In this document: positions 1-63,013 of the stretch, piece by piece | Layout: each line of letters opens with the position of its first letter | How positions within the stretch are numbered: position 1 is the first letter of the stretch | Source of the DNA: Thamnaconus septentrionalis | Taxonomy: Eukaryota; Chordata; Actinopteri; Tetraodontiformes; Monacanthidae | NCBI GenBank assembly: GCA_009823395.1 | Contig: CM020501.1 | Span: 28,175,361-28,239,360 of the forward strand | Direction: 5' to 3' | DNA: 64,000 bases | The notes under the pieces: model-generated | Told to the model about the DNA's origin: nothing | Databases searched by the model: none | The model's input: only the letters and a program-made list of their open reading frames with translations | Translations under genes and position numbers: made by a program

Positions 1-292
1 GCTTGTAAAAAATATTCCATCTCCTCCTCCATCCAAACATAACACGCCAATTTCACATGAAGTGAACTGGTCACGTGACCCTGTACGTCACGTCCGCTGA
101 CGTTTAAAGACTTTCATGACACTTTTGCGATACACCTCTCTACCGATATGTCTGAAAGACCACCTCATGAGAACGTCAAAACCTTTTAGCCATATTTAAG
201 AGGTTTTTCGAAGTTTAAGTGTTTCCATTGCCAGCTTTTTATTGTGATATTCAGGTTTTGAGCAATTTTAGGGGGCAATGGAAACGCACCTA
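1..292 (-). mobile_element. TA-flanked MITE (copy A), left end outside window
   Basis: Reverse-complement relative of 56314-56807: shares AGACCACCTCATGAG, TTTTGCGATACACCTCT and the terminal GCAATGGAAACGCACCTA. Confidence 0.75.
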
Positions 293-298
293 TGAAGA

Positions 299-520
299 CA
301 AACAACCGTTCACGCTCACATACACACCTACGGACAATTTAGAGTTTCCAATTGACCTCACATGCATGTTTTTGGACTGTGGGAGGAAGCCGGAGAACCC
401 AGAGAGAACCCACGCAGACACAGGGAGAACATGCAAACGCCACACAGAAAGGTCCCAGGCACAGAATCGGACCCACAACCTGTCCTCTTCTAACCACTGC
501 GCCACTGTGTCGCCCCATTA
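299..520 (-). mobile_element. tRNA-headed SINE, minus orientation
   Basis: On the minus strand it begins GGGGCGACACAGTGGCGCAG then TGGTTAG, and contains GGTTCTCCGGCTTCCTCCCA and CAGTCCAAAAACATGCATGT, the usual body of a common fish SINE. It abuts a MITE copy at 1-292. Confidence 0.75.
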
Positions 521-592
521 ATATCTACTTAAAGAGAAATAATGACATACATGTTTTAAAATTCACACAAGAATCAAAAGACGGTAACGTAC

Positions 593-29851
<29,259 letters not shown>

Positions 29852-30613
29852 CTACCGGAAGCAGGTGATTCTGTCCCTCTCTCTCTCTCTCTCTCTCCCA
29901 CCCACCACCCACCACCCACTAACCTCCTGCGGAGGGGAGAGCCCGAGGAGCCGCTGCGGGAGGACGGAGGTGGGACGGAGGGAAGCAGCGGCAGCAGGGG
30001 GCGCGGAGGATGCTCGCATTTACGCACGCACCACGCACGAGGGTGTGTGTGTGAGTGTGCGTGCGTGTGTGTGCTGCAATGCAAGGCTCGCGCTCTCCTC
30101 CTCTTCCACCTCCTCCTCTCCCACTCTCTCCGCGCGCACTTTACCTCTCTCTTTGCATCCGCGCGTTGCCCTTTCTCTCTTTCATCTGCCCCCCCTCCCT
30201 CCGCTGCCCCTCCCCCGCCCCAACCTTTGAAATTCTATCAACCCCCCACACCTCCCCCTGCTCACCTCACGAGCTTTGAAACTCCCATAATGCAAAAAAA
30301 TAATGATAATAAAAAAGACTATTTCTGGCGCGCAAACTGAGGCGCGATGTTTACTTTTCCTCGCTGTTGCTGCGCGCGTTTGTTTGGTTTCTCGCGCTTT
30401 TCGCACAGAAAATGAAGAAATTAAGAGATTTTTGCAATTGGAGGGGGATCGCAGCCGTGCGCGTGCTGGAAAAATCATTCAGTTGTCGAAAAAAGAAAAC
30501 CATGAAGGAAGGAGCTGTCTCGTGGTGTTGCATGCGGATTGGATGGGGGGCGGGGCAGAAACCGAACACGTGGGTTAATTAGATTAATTGCCCCCCCACC
30601 CCAGCCCACCCCG

Positions 30614-30669
<56 letters not shown>

Positions 30670-30808
30670 CTTCCCCAATCAGATCCCTGGAATCTGATTG
30701 GCTGTGGTAGAGACGATGCTCTGGTGCACCAGTGAGCAGATGTGAGAGCGGAGCATGAATAAATGAATGAATGAATGACTGAATAAGTAAATAAGTAAAT
30801 AGATGATG

Positions 30809-30866
<58 letters not shown>

Positions 30867-32146
30867 CAGACTATACCAAAAACTATTCTGACTCACTACA
30901 GTATGATGTCTCCTCAACAGTGAACTTACACTTTCCATCCACGTCCGTCCGATGTGATGCATGCAGTGACTGACGGAGAGCACGTGGTGCAGCAGAAGCA
31001 GCAGCAGCCACCTGAGGCTCAACACCCCCAGTGCGTTAAATATGGATGTTGCAGCCGGCAGGCAGCGCAAGAAACTCGAAAAAAAAATCAGATGTTTTCC
31101 CCCCACACTCACCCTCTCCCCGTGTTTGGCCTTGAGAGTTCAGATGGAAAAATCTCACAGAATACTGTGCGAATAAACAGGAGGGGGTAAAAGTACCAGC
31201 AAAAAAAATCATTTCTAGAAACAACCCCAACTCCACTTGGGAATCTTGGGAGTCTGGTGACCAGCGAGGAGAGGAACTCGGTCAGGGATTACAGGACAGG
31301 ATGCAAACACTCCAATGGATTTGATTGGCTTAGCCAGGCAGCTCCTCATCCTGCCAGCCAACATCAGCTTCCCTCTGTAGTACCCAGCAAGTTCTGCGGA
31401 CGATGTCCGAGGCTGTGAGGGGTTTTGGCACAGGAAGCCGAGCTAAATGGAACAGTTCCACGCCAACAAGCCGACAAACTTCCCATCAAATGGTGGCGGG
31501 AGCAGGTTTCCCCTGATCAGGGGATGCAAGGTGGGGGTGATAATGGTGGTGTAGAGAGGGGTGAGGTGAGAAACTCGACAAGGAGTCAAAGCGATAAGAT
31601 GCATTTCTCGTTGGCTTCAAAGGCTGAATAAAGAAAGAAAAAGGAGGAGGAGAAAAACAAATTGATTCACCGTGTTTTCCTCCCGATCAGGCCCCGCTGA
31701 CGGACGCCAGTGGTGTTAGTGGGGAAACAGTGCCCTCTAAAGGAAAACCCGTGAAAGTCAAGCAGCAGAAGAAGCAAACTTACATTTTTACTTTCCTGTT
31801 TTTTTGAAAATCATTTTCGATTGAAGCATTAAGTTCCAGAATTGGTGAAACGGTCATGCAAAAAAAAACTAAAATTACATTTTTAAAATTGAGACTAAAA
31901 TAATAGTCAATAATAAAATTGATAATACCAATATGGTACTGGTAAAAGCTCATTGTGCAAAAATGTTCTGCAAAATGTTGAAAGGTTGAGCCCCCCTTAA
32001 TTTCTCTCCATAAAAATTTTGGCAAAAATATGCAAAAAAAAAAAAATTGGAACTTATTACTTATTAGCAAGAGAAAATAAACTGCATTGGTTTATTCCTG
32101 TGTATTTAAGCCCATTTAAAATGTCCACATGCAAGAAAACACGGTG

Positions 32147-32352
32147 ACAGCAGCAGCAGCAGCAGCATGAGCACCCAGCAGCAGTACCAGCTGCAATTCC
32201 AGCAGCAGCAGCAGCAGCACCAGCAGTACCAGCAGCAGCAGCTGCAGGAGCACCCAGCAGCAGTACCAGCAGCAGTTCCAGCAACACCCAGCAGCAGTAC
32301 CAGCTGCAGTTCCAGCAGCAGCAGCAGCAGCAGCAGTACCAGCAGCAGCAAC
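32147..32352. repeat. CAG / CAGTACCAG minisatellite
   Basis: Interspersed CAG runs and repeated units such as CAGCAGTACCAGCTGCAG and GAGCACCCAGCAGCAGTACC. It is open in several frames, giving Gln-rich, Ala-rich or Leu-rich peptides, which is what a repeat produces. It lies in the 3' flank of ndufs1. Confidence 0.85.
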
Positions 32353-32912
32353 ATTGGGTGCCAACAAAAAGAGAAAAAAAATGAAGCATTTGTTGCCCCA
32401 GAGTTTGTTTGTTGTGTCTGCTTATGCAGAAAAAGGTGTTGAGGGAACTGTTGAGGGAGTTGCTATGGCAACCTGGCACAGCAGTCCCCAACATCCATGA
32501 TTACCACGGCCAGCCTTTAATGACTGACTCCAATCCGCAGGGAAGAAGGCACCTTTGAAGCTACGTCTTTATTGTCGGCTGTCCAGCAGAGGATCACTGG
32601 GTGACGGGATGATCATTTCCATAATTACCTCGCACGCTGCGGATTACAGGTGGTGGTGGTGGGAGGGAAGGCGGCATACGTTGGGGACAGACGTATAATT
32701 TCATGTCTGACTTGTACATCAGAATTGGAAATCTTGCTCTCCATATGGCAAATGAATAATAGGAAGCATATAAAAAACCCTCCTCCTCCTTATTCGTTGA
32801 CAGAGTGTCCTGTCTGGGCTCCTGTGCAAACACGTCTGCAAACCCGTCCGCTGCATGAAAAACAACCTATTTTAATCAAAGGAGGAGAACACGAGGAGAC
32901 ATTTATAGGATT

Positions 32913-32918
32913 TTTATT
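32913..32918 (-). promoter_or_regulatory. ndufs1: Putative ndufs1 poly(A) signal
   Basis: AATAAA on the minus strand (TTTATT on +), about 215 bp past the ndufs1 stop codon; the first such hexamer downstream. Confidence 0.5.
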
Positions 32919-33130
32919 AATATTTCACACATTCCTCAGCTTCTTTTGACAAGGGTCGTCCTTGAGGAGGAGGAGGAGGAGGACGACTGAAGCGTATGGA
33001 ACAACAAACATCAGCATCGTCGCGGCGGTCACGGTGTTGGTGGGAGGGGCCAAGGGAGGTGGGCGGGGTCAAAGTTAAATTACAGACGGAACAAGAGTTC
33101 TTTTTTTTTTGGCCTGCTGGTGGCGCTGCT

Positions 33131-39981
<6,851 letters not shown>

Positions 39982-41147
39982 GACGCTGCAAGCGGCAGAG
40001 AGAAGCCGAGGCGTCAGTTGACCTCCCAGAATCAAGGTTCAGTCACACATTTGCATTTAAACGGGAAAAAACTGAGTGGAATTTGTCTCCGGATTGGCAA
40101 TGCACAATGCACAGAAAAGCGCAGGACAAACAGGAGCAAAAGAAAGCGGCGCAAGAACGTTGCAGTGTTTGTTTTTCATTTTAGTTTTTCTGTTATTTAT
40201 TTTGGTATTATTTGATTGTTTTAGTTCTTCTTTCAAATGTCTACAAAGCTCAGGGATGTTCAGTTAGCACTCTGGTTTTCAAAACAAGTGGAAGTCAAAA
40301 CTGTGATTCTTCTGATGAACTGAAAAATAAAAAAGACAAACTGATTTTACATTTGTGGCTACAGGGGTGTTACAGGGGCGCTGTAACGCAAACGTTCCAG
40401 TTTATTTTATTTTGTCTATTAGCATGTCACATAAGAAGCATTCACTGAACGTTTAGTATTACCTGGTTCGGAGAAAACTGTCTGCAAAACATTTTTTTTT
40501 TTTTCCAATTCCTACATAATTATTTTTTCCGGAACACATTTTTGTTTGATGTTTTTAATCTTTTGCTATGTCTATGTTTTGCATGTCAACAAGCTCATAA
40601 CATTTAAGTTGCATTTATTGTAAAGACGCAATGGAAACTCTTTCCCATTTAGGCTTGAATAACATCTTTGTTGTAATGCACCACATACTGCAGTTACAAA
40701 TCAGTCCATCGCCAGTGCAACCGTCCAACTACAGAGTAACTACTGAGTCCTCCCGGTGCTAACGTTAGCACTCACTGTCACAGCAATAACAGTGACCTCA
40801 ATACTGGGCTAGGCCGACACGTTAAAATGTTAAAAACTCAGAGCAAAAGAAAAAGAACTTCCGCAAAATGCCCAGATATACACATGTTGTGTGTGTGCGC
40901 GCGCCTATGAACGTGCAGAGATACAACATGAAGCCCTGTTACGAGGAGGAGTCCTTGCTGTATGGGCTAACTGGATTAGCTTCGTGCTAGGCACTAAGTT
41001 AGTCAAGGACACGGGCGCTGCAATGTTGTACTGGGGCTTCAGCGAAAGAAAAAAACATGTCAAATAATTTAGTTTTTTCACCGGCTGCTGTTAAGAGCCT
41101 TACCGATATAAACTGTTATCAAAGCGCGTTGCCTTTGTAGCTCTTAC
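39982..41147. other. ndufs1 5' intron
   Basis: Between the putative non-coding exon and the exon with the ATG. AT-rich with short T runs; no repeat family or exon recognised. Confidence 0.5.
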
Positions 41148-41235
41148 CTTGCGCTATTTGGCCTTCTTGACCAGAACAGCAGTGATCTGAACGCTTTCCA
41201 CCTGATAACTATAGCGTATTTAGCGGAAATACTAT
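41148..41235 (-). other. ndufs1: Putative ndufs1 non-coding first exon
   Basis: A strong donor GTAAGA (41147 downward) follows GCGCAAG. It would splice to the acceptor 4 nt before the ndufs1 ATG. The upstream end is set near the ETS-type motif at 41240 and is approximate. Confidence 0.5.
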
Positions 41236-41470
41236 CACTACTTCCGGTATGGTTGTCCCTTTCAAGTTAAAATATTTATTTCTGTTACTCCTTTCTGTGC
41301 TTATCTTTGGCTATACATTATATATGCTATTTTATATGTCCATAGGTATGCTGTTTGTATAATTTAGAAATAATTCTTCGAACATTTGTTTCGTAAACAC
41401 GCCTCGTATTGGAACGCAATAAACTACCTTTCCCAAGATGAACAGCGTGCCCCCGGAAGTAGCTACGTGT
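41236..41470. promoter_or_regulatory. Bidirectional ndufs1/unc50 promoter
   Basis: Head-to-head genes with putative first exons about 200-300 bp apart. ETS/GABP-type cores CCGGAAGT occur on the + strand at 41453-41460 and on the minus strand at 41240-41247 (ACTTCCGG). No clear TATA box. Paired ETS sites in a short TATA-less interval are usual for nuclear genes of the respiratory chain. Confidence 0.6.
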
Positions 41471-41564
41471 TCATTTTCGCGACAGTTCAGGAAGTGTATG
41501 CGGGGGTGCGAGACAAACAAGCAGTAGTTGGTGCTCTCTTCTGGGAAGCAGTGCTGCAAATCAG
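41470..41564 (+). other. unc50: Putative unc50 non-coding first exon
   Basis: Ends at a GTATAT donor after AAATCAG (41564). It would splice to the acceptor at 42593, 4 nt before the unc50 ATG. The 5' end is approximate. Confidence 0.4.
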
Positions 41565-42183
41565 GTATATATTATCTATGTTAGTGTAATATAAGATATT
41601 ACGGTCAGTGATGCACACGTTTACAACGAAGGCGACTCTGAAAATACTAAAAACACACCTGTCTTTGCCTTCGTCTTTTGAAGTAGGTAGCACAAATGCT
41701 AGCAATGTGAGCTAGCAAACTTAACGTCATTAACGACGAGATATACATTAAACGTTTGTTAGTTTTCGAAAAGCGAATTCTGGCTTAAGCGTCGGTGTTT
41801 GATGTATTATATTGTACTAATGATGTACTTCTGTTTTACACATAGAAAGGGAATGTAAGAGGATGGGTTGGGTGTCTTGTTGTCGTTGATAACTGGTTCT
41901 CCCTGTACTTACCTGTTCCGGGTGCACGCCCCCCCCTCTTTGATTTTTCTTCTTTCCCCTAAAGCTGTATATAAGTCTTTAACATTTCTACTGTTTTATG
42001 ATTAAAAGGATATGTGTTGTAAAATAAGAATTGTAGCAATATCCATCTTTGGGACTTTCAAGTCAGAACCCAGTCACAGTGTTTCTGTCTCAGCACCAAG
42101 TGCTCACATTTATTTAAGCAATGCGAATGTTTTTTTTTGTTGTTTTTTTTTAATTATTTATTTATTTATAAATGTAGTAATTA

Positions 42184-42539
42184 TACACTATCAGTCAAAA
42201 GTTTGGGCACACCTTCTCATGCATTTTTACAACTTTCTACACTGCAGATAGATTCTGAAGACATCAAATATAGGATCAAGATATGTGTAATTATACAGCA
42301 AAGAAAGACAACTCCAAAAATAACTCTTAATATGCTTTTTATGAAAGGTGGCTATTTTGAAGAATTTCAATATAAAACATGTTTGAGTTATTTGAAACCT
42401 CTGTTTCCTACATAATTCCATGTGTGTCCATACGTAGTTTTGATGCCTTCAGTGAGAAACTGCAGTGTCAGTAGTCATGAGAATGAAAGAAAAGACATTA
42501 AATTCAGAGGGTGCGTCCAAACTTTTGACTGGTAGCGTA
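42184..42539. mobile_element. Tc1/mariner-type MITE
   Basis: TACACTATCAGTCAAAAGTT at the left and ACTTTTGACTGGTAGCGTA at the right are inverted, with TA at both edges. It lies in the 5' intron of unc50, ending 52 bp before the acceptor. Confidence 0.85.
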
Positions 42540-42597
42540 AGTCTGAAAATTCTGATCTCGGCTTCTTCACCTCATGGTCATCCTCCTCCGCAGCACC

Positions 42598-44837
42598 ATG
42601 TTGCCGACCACCTCGACGCACAGCAATGGCGCGCCGGGCTCCCGGGACGCGGCGCGCCACACGGCCGGCGCCAAGCGCTACAAGTACCTGCGGCGGCTGC
42701 TCCACGCACGGCAGATGGACTTTGAGTTTGCCCTGTGGCAGATGCTCTACCTGTTCACGTCGCCGCAGAGGGTCTACCGCAACTTCCACTACAGGAAGCA
42801 GACCAAGGACCAGTGGGCCCGCGACGACCCGGCCTTCCTGGTCCTGCTCAGCGTCTGGCTCTGCGGTACTGCCTGCAACCCTCCGCACCCGTATAGCGTC
42901 TCAGCTGAGCCCAGGGGTGACAAACTCAAAAACGCAGTGGGGCAAAAAAATTCAGAACTTGGACCAAGTCGTGGGACAACAGCTAATCTAATAACACATT
43001 TTAAAAATAAAATAACACCAATAAACCAATGAAGTCATAATAATATCCTTCAATTGAACGTCCTGTCCTGACTGACGTGCCAAAATGCCAGCAGGGCATT
43101 GTGGGATTTGTACAGGCCAGCAGCTATAGTAGTGATTTTGTATTGGCTTCATGGGCCAAATATAATGACACCTATGGCCTAGCCCAGGCATGGGCAAACT
43201 ATGACCCGGGGCCATATGTGGCCCGTTAAGCTTTTTAATTCGCCCCCAGAATATGAAATTTTATTGATAGTCAGTAAGCCATAAAATAGCTGTATTTCAT
43301 CCATTTTTTTCAGTGTTTTAAGAAACATTTCAATAAAGAGCGAAACACCGTGAGGCTTTAAAGACACTGATTTTGTTTTTATGCTTTTGTACATTTTCAA
43401 TTGACACTAAAGCGCAGTTTATCCACATATCCCATGATATTTTTTTTCTCCTATGAGGTGGGTCACCATAACACTCCATCCATCTGCTGCTGCTCCGGAC
43501 CCTCGGTCACATTTTACAACCCTTTGTGGCCCCACCAGTCAAGAGTTTGCCCACCCCTGGCCTGGAGCGCCAGTAGCATCTTCTCACCAGACCTGCGTTC
43601 CTCTCCCCTGCAGTGTCAACAATAGGCTTCGGCCTGGTCCTGGACATGGGGGTCCTGGAGACGCTCAAGCTGCTGCTGTGGGTGGTCTTCGTCGACTGCA
43701 TCGGCGTCGGACTTCTCATATCCACCTTCATGTGGTACGTCCGAGACATCTGATTGATTTTTATTTTTTTAATTTTTTTTCCCAAGCTTCCATCCTCTTC
43801 TGAACACCTCTGCTTTTTCTGCCCCAGGTTCATCAGCAACAAGTACCTGCTGAAGCATCCCGGCAGAGACTTTGACGTGGAGTGGGGCTACGCCTTCGAC
43901 GTCCACCTCAATGCCTTCTACCCCCTGCTGGTCATCCTCCACTTCCTGCAGCTCTTCTTCATCAACCGTGAGTCTGAGCATGACGGAATTTTATAAGTAG
44001 AGTGTCACAGAAGGACGAGTGGAAGATCTAGATGAGGGCTCACCAACATTTTTTAACCTGAGAGCTACTTCGTGGCTACTGAGTCGTACGAAGGGCAACC
44101 AGTTTGCTCCACTCTTCTGAAAGAACACGTTTTCTCAGATTGCCTTTACAATAGTTATATATTATAATTAATGATGAAGACTGGAGTGACAGTCAAAACT
44201 GTCAAGGCAGGTAACATCTGTTTTAACTTAAATCTGTCTGAACAAAAGGAAACCAAGTATATATATAATTAATGATACTCAGCAATGTGAAGATCACGTT
44301 AATTTCTCAACTGAAATGATCAACAGATTTTTTAATCTAGGTAAATGCAAGTTTGATTACAGAAGAATAGCAAGAGAATAAAATGAAATTTTAGACGCGA
44401 CTCACCGTGTTGTAGTACTCTTAACGTCAGACACTTGATTGGCGCCGCCTTGCTTTGTGCCTTCCAGACGTGGTGGTCATCAACTCTGACTGGTTCCTGG
44501 CCTACTTTGTGGGGAACACGCTATGGCTGATCGCCATTGGTTATTATCTCTACATCACATTCTTGGGGTACAACGGTGAGTCCTTTTCCATTCCATTCCA
44601 ACACCCTGTGTTGATAAAAGTGAAACTGATTGGATCGTTTTTCGAGCAAATCAAATGGATTTCACTGTCACAAATTTGAGGTTCTTCTCTCTCTCGCCAG
44701 CGCTGCCCTTCCTGAAGGACACGGCGACGCTGCTCTACCCCTTCGCTCTGCTCATCTTCCTCTACATCCTCTCTGTCTCGCTGGGCTGGAACTTTACCAA
44801 GGGCCTCTGCTGGTTTTACAAGTACAGAGTCCAGTAG
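42598..44837 (+). CDS. unc50: Protein unc-50 homolog
   Basis: Multi-pass membrane protein of the Golgi/inner nuclear membrane; in worms UNC-50 is needed for assembly/trafficking of a class of nicotinic acetylcholine receptors. Exons: 42598-42865, 43614-43734, 43828-43967, 44468-44575, 44701-44837; all GT-AG with closing phases, 257 codons plus stop (human 259). Conserved: RDAARHTAGAKRYKYLRRLL, QMDFEFALWQMLYLFTSPQR, VYRNFHYRKQTKDQWARDDP, WFISNKYLLK, DVEWGYAFDVHLNAFYPLLV, and the C-terminus GWNFTKGLCWFYKYRVQ. Five hydrophobic segments follow the basic N-terminal region. The ATG was chosen because it gives MLPTTSTHSNG, like human MLPSTSVNS; it lies 4 nt after the acceptor CCTCCGCAG. Confidence 0.97.
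42905..43190 (+). repeat. Dispersed repeat (TGACAAACTCA ... GGGCCAAATATAATGACAC)
   Basis: Shares AATAAACCAATGAAGTCATA and ATAGTAGTGATTTTGTATTG with 50745-51222. It lies in unc50 intron 1, immediately before a hAT-type MITE. Confidence 0.65.
43195..43559 (+). mobile_element. hAT-type MITE, family A
   Basis: CAGGCATGGGCAAACTATGA at the left and GTTTGCCCACCCCTG at the right, inverted. Internal signature GTGGCCCCACCAGTCAA. It lies in unc50 intron 1. Confidence 0.8.
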
Positions 44838-45159
44838 GGCCGGCTGGGTTCGCGACACTCCTTCGGCTCCGACGCACCCAATGCAGTCGGACACATTGAG
44901 GCACCTGCATGTACATGTGGAGCCCCGGTGGGACTGCGGGACACGACTGAATAGAGGCCGGCTGCAAAGTCGGTCTCTGATTGGCTCCTGCGTTGAAGCT
45001 CTGTGGGAAACCAGAAGTCGGGGACGATGCGACTTTTATTGTTGTTTCTTTTTGTATGATTTGTAAATATCACTCTTCCAGGTTGTAATATATATATATA
45101 TACACACCCAACTGATAGTTTGTGAAATGGACAAATTTGCTTTGTTTCTTTAAGAAAAA

Positions 45160-45165
45160 AATAAA
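45160..45165 (+). promoter_or_regulatory. unc50: Putative unc50 poly(A) signal
   Basis: AATAAA about 320 bp past the unc50 stop codon; a short TA run (45090-45102) lies within the 3' UTR. Confidence 0.55.
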
Positions 45166-46135
45166 AAACTGATTAATACTGATTATTGAAGTTCTAAATA
45201 GCAAAGTGGAATAATATGGTTGAGGTTTTTTTCAATTTTCTTTTTTTTTTCTTGACATTCCAGAGCAACTTCAAAAAAAAAAAAAAGTTAATTTGACTGA
45301 CTGTCAAAGTCCAGATCTTTTTAATCCTAAGCATAAAAAAGCAAAACGTCTGTGCATATTTTTCAGGTTACACTCCATGGACTGTACTGCGCTGCCTCTT
45401 AACACACCAAAGCACTTTCTGCGAAAGATGGATTTTTTTTTAATATTGTGATACTAGAAACAGAACAAGGTTCTGGCCCAACTGAGCTTCAAACAAGTCT
45501 GTGTGCCACACTCACCTAAACACATTTGGCATCAGTTATTTCCACCATGTGCTGATCTGTGACGCCAGAAGACCCCCCTCCCTCCACACAGACCCCACCC
45601 CCCACCCCCGACTCTGGTTGATCTAATTTTACTTCCCTTTTATCATCGTTAATAGGATGTGTTTTTGCCCTTTATTGAATTAGTAGAGTCCATTTTCCAG
45701 TCTAAACATACCATGCATTAGACGCAAATACAAAACACATTGACGTTGCTGTGCCGTTTCATTTGCGTGTCCAAATGCGCCCTACTTGCCTCCTGCGCAC
45801 ACGACGCAAACCCATCGAGCTTAAAGCAAAACCATCGAGTGTGAACGTGCAGAAGTTACTTTGAAAAAACAGAAGTTCAGTAAATACTTTCTTGATCAAG
45901 GCTTTCTAAGTTTATGCATGAAAATTAGAGCCATTCACTTCTCCAGAGTTGTTGGCCCGCTTGAGATTAAGTGCCACCTTGCGGTCTCAAAGCACATTGC
46001 AGTCATTTCATTTCAACCCGTTTAAAGAAAGAAATTCAGTTTGGGTTAGTGCAGATTGTTCTGTGCACAGATACGTCATAAGAATTAATATAGGTGCGCA
46101 TGTATTTATATATTTCCTATTCGCTTGGGTCTCAA

Positions 46136-46206
46136 GCATTGGTGGTTCAGTGGTAGAATTCTCGCCTGCCACGCGGGAGGCCCGGGTTCGATTCCCGGCC
46201 AATGCA
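46136..46206 (+). tRNA. tRNA-Gly (anticodon GCC)
   Basis: 71 nt including discriminator A. Acceptor stem GCATTGG pairs perfectly with CCAATGC; anticodon stem CTCGC/GCGGG; loop CTGCCAC with anticodon GCC at 46168-46170; T arm CCGGGTTCGATTCCCGG. Internal promoter A box TGGTTCAGTGG (46143-46153) and B box GGTTCGATTCC (46185-46195). No intron. All stems are intact, so it should be functional. Confidence 0.97.
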
Positions 46207-46213
46207 ACAGTTC

Positions 46214-46217
46214 TTTT
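46214..46217 (+). terminator. RNA polymerase III terminator for tRNA-Gly
   Basis: First TTTT run, 8 nt after the tRNA end; longer T runs follow at 46220-46229. Confidence 0.75.
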
Positions 46218-46605
46218 CATTTTCTTTTTGTTGTTTTAGACGCGATGTGTTAAAATAATGCCAAACAATTGACAAATTGCTTAAAAAAAAAATAAAAAAA
46301 ATAAAAATCCGTGTAGAATTACCATGGCAATGCGGCAAAGTTGGTGTCAAAATACTGTAAAACTGTTAAAATTGCGTTAAAAAAAACTCTCGACAACTAA
46401 AATAGTAAGAAAGAATATAGATTACAATAATAGTAGAGTACACACTACTAAAATAGACTGCTATAATAGTAATAGAAATCTTCCATAGTAGTCTAGTGAC
46501 GAAATACTGCTACAGTAATAGACAATAGACTAATAATTTTCACCTTCGATTGCACCATAATTGAATGCTAGAGAAGACTATGGCCTACAAAATACTAGAT
46601 TACTA

Positions 46606-46734
46606 TGAGCGACATGGTGGTGCAGTGCTTAGCACCGCCGCCTCATGGCAGTAAGGTTGTGGGTTCAATTCTCGGCCTATGTGCCTACTAAAATAGTAGA
46701 CTGCTATGGGCGACACGGTGGTGCAGTGGTTAGA
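46606..46734 (+). mobile_element. Two SINE head fragments
   Basis: 46606-46685 (GCGACATGGTGGTGCAGTGC through GGGTTCAATTCTCGGCC) and 46708-46734 (GCGACACGGTGGTGCAGTGG) are 5' heads of the same SINE, both truncated. The second runs into a GAA/GGA purine tract (46734-46920). The B-box-like GGTTCAATTC reflects the SINE's tRNA origin. Confidence 0.7.
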
Positions 46735-47053
46735 AGAAGAAAGGAGGAGAAGGAGAAAATGTAGGAGAAGGAAGGAAAAGGAAAAAGAACAGGAAGGAAG
46801 AAAAAAGAAAAAGAAGGAAGAAAAAGGAAAAGAAGGGAAAAGAGGAGGAGGAGAAAGAAAAAGAAGGAAGAAGAGAAGATGGATGGAGAAAAAGAGAAAG
46901 GAAAAAGAAGCGGAAGATGAGAGTTTTGCCCTATGACAGCAGAAGTGGCGCTATAATAGAAATCTTCCATATCCTTTGCTACAATAGACCAACAAAAAAA
47001 ATCTGTATTTTCATGTGCTACTGCAGTCAGCAAAGTCTTTGAATAGAAAATCC

Positions 47054-47059
47054 TTTATT
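47054..47059 (-). promoter_or_regulatory. jam2: Putative jam2 poly(A) signal
   Basis: AATAAA on the minus strand about 700 bp past the jam2 stop. The intervening 3' UTR contains a TA run at about 47253-47283. Confidence 0.5.
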
Positions 47060-47251
47060 ATCATCATCGATACAGCATTCAAATAAAACTCTGAACAGGT
47101 TCATTCGCACGCTAAAAACAGACACTCCCTTTTGATAAAACATCAAATCGTGGCAAAGAAAAGGAAAGAAAAAAGTATAAGGCAAGTTCTTCACAAAAAA
47201 CTGTGATCCATACATAAATATGACAAATTAAAAAGGCACAAGGTATATATT

Positions 47252-47283
<32 letters not shown>

Positions 47284-47762
47284 TGATAGAGATGTATTCA
47301 TATGTATAAAAGAAGACCATGCAGGCACATTAGGATGGAATGGGGAGGGGCTTGGCCTCGTAGAATTGGCCTGGAGACGACTTCCTGTTTCCGTTGAGTG
47401 ACACTGCAAGTGTGTCATTTTGCGGTAAATTAATTTTCCAGTTGAAAAGAGACGTAAAATAGGCCTGCGTCTGGAGGCGGGGGATAAATTAATTCGAGTT
47501 TCGTCGCTTGACCACAAGGGGGCGGCAGAGGGTCATGAAAATAGACTCGATCCTATGAGAGCGGGAAGAGGACGGATCTCTACACACAGCAAATAAAAGA
47601 AAAGAAAATGTAAAAAAACAACAACAAAAAAACAAAAAATATATAAAATTGTCAGAGGGGCAGGAGGCGGAAGATTGAAGTGAGCGTGATTCCAGTTTAG
47701 AGTCCAGACGGAATCCAGCATGTTGGCACGTGTGTTCTCGGAGGAAGGCCAGCTTCTCCTGC

Positions 47763-63013
<15,251 letters not shown>

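Larger units (their letters stand above)
44838..47053. other. Intergenic region between unc50 and jam2 3' ends
   Basis: Holds the unc50 3' UTR, tRNA-Gly, SINE fragments and a purine-rich GAA/GGA tract (46734-46920). No other gene recognised. Confidence 0.6.

Noticed and set aside
290..505. Small protein with WLEEDRLWVRFCAWDLS
   Set aside because: Translation of the fish SINE at 299-520; such peptides recur with every copy.
32057..32494. Gln-rich, Ala-rich and Leu/Cys-rich ORFs
   Set aside because: All frames of a CAG minisatellite stay open; nothing marks one as coding.
42475..42888. 137-codon minus-strand ORF opposite unc50
   Set aside because: Antisense shadow of the first unc50 coding exon, whose plus-strand product is strongly conserved.
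46606..46685. Second tRNA gene
   Set aside because: Has a B-box-like GGTTCAATTC but no foldable cloverleaf; it is the head of a SINE.
46704..47033. Phe/Leu/Ser-rich or Lys/Arg/Glu-rich ORFs
   Set aside because: Come from a GAA/GGA purine tract; the same happens at 48417-48788 and 57712-57897.
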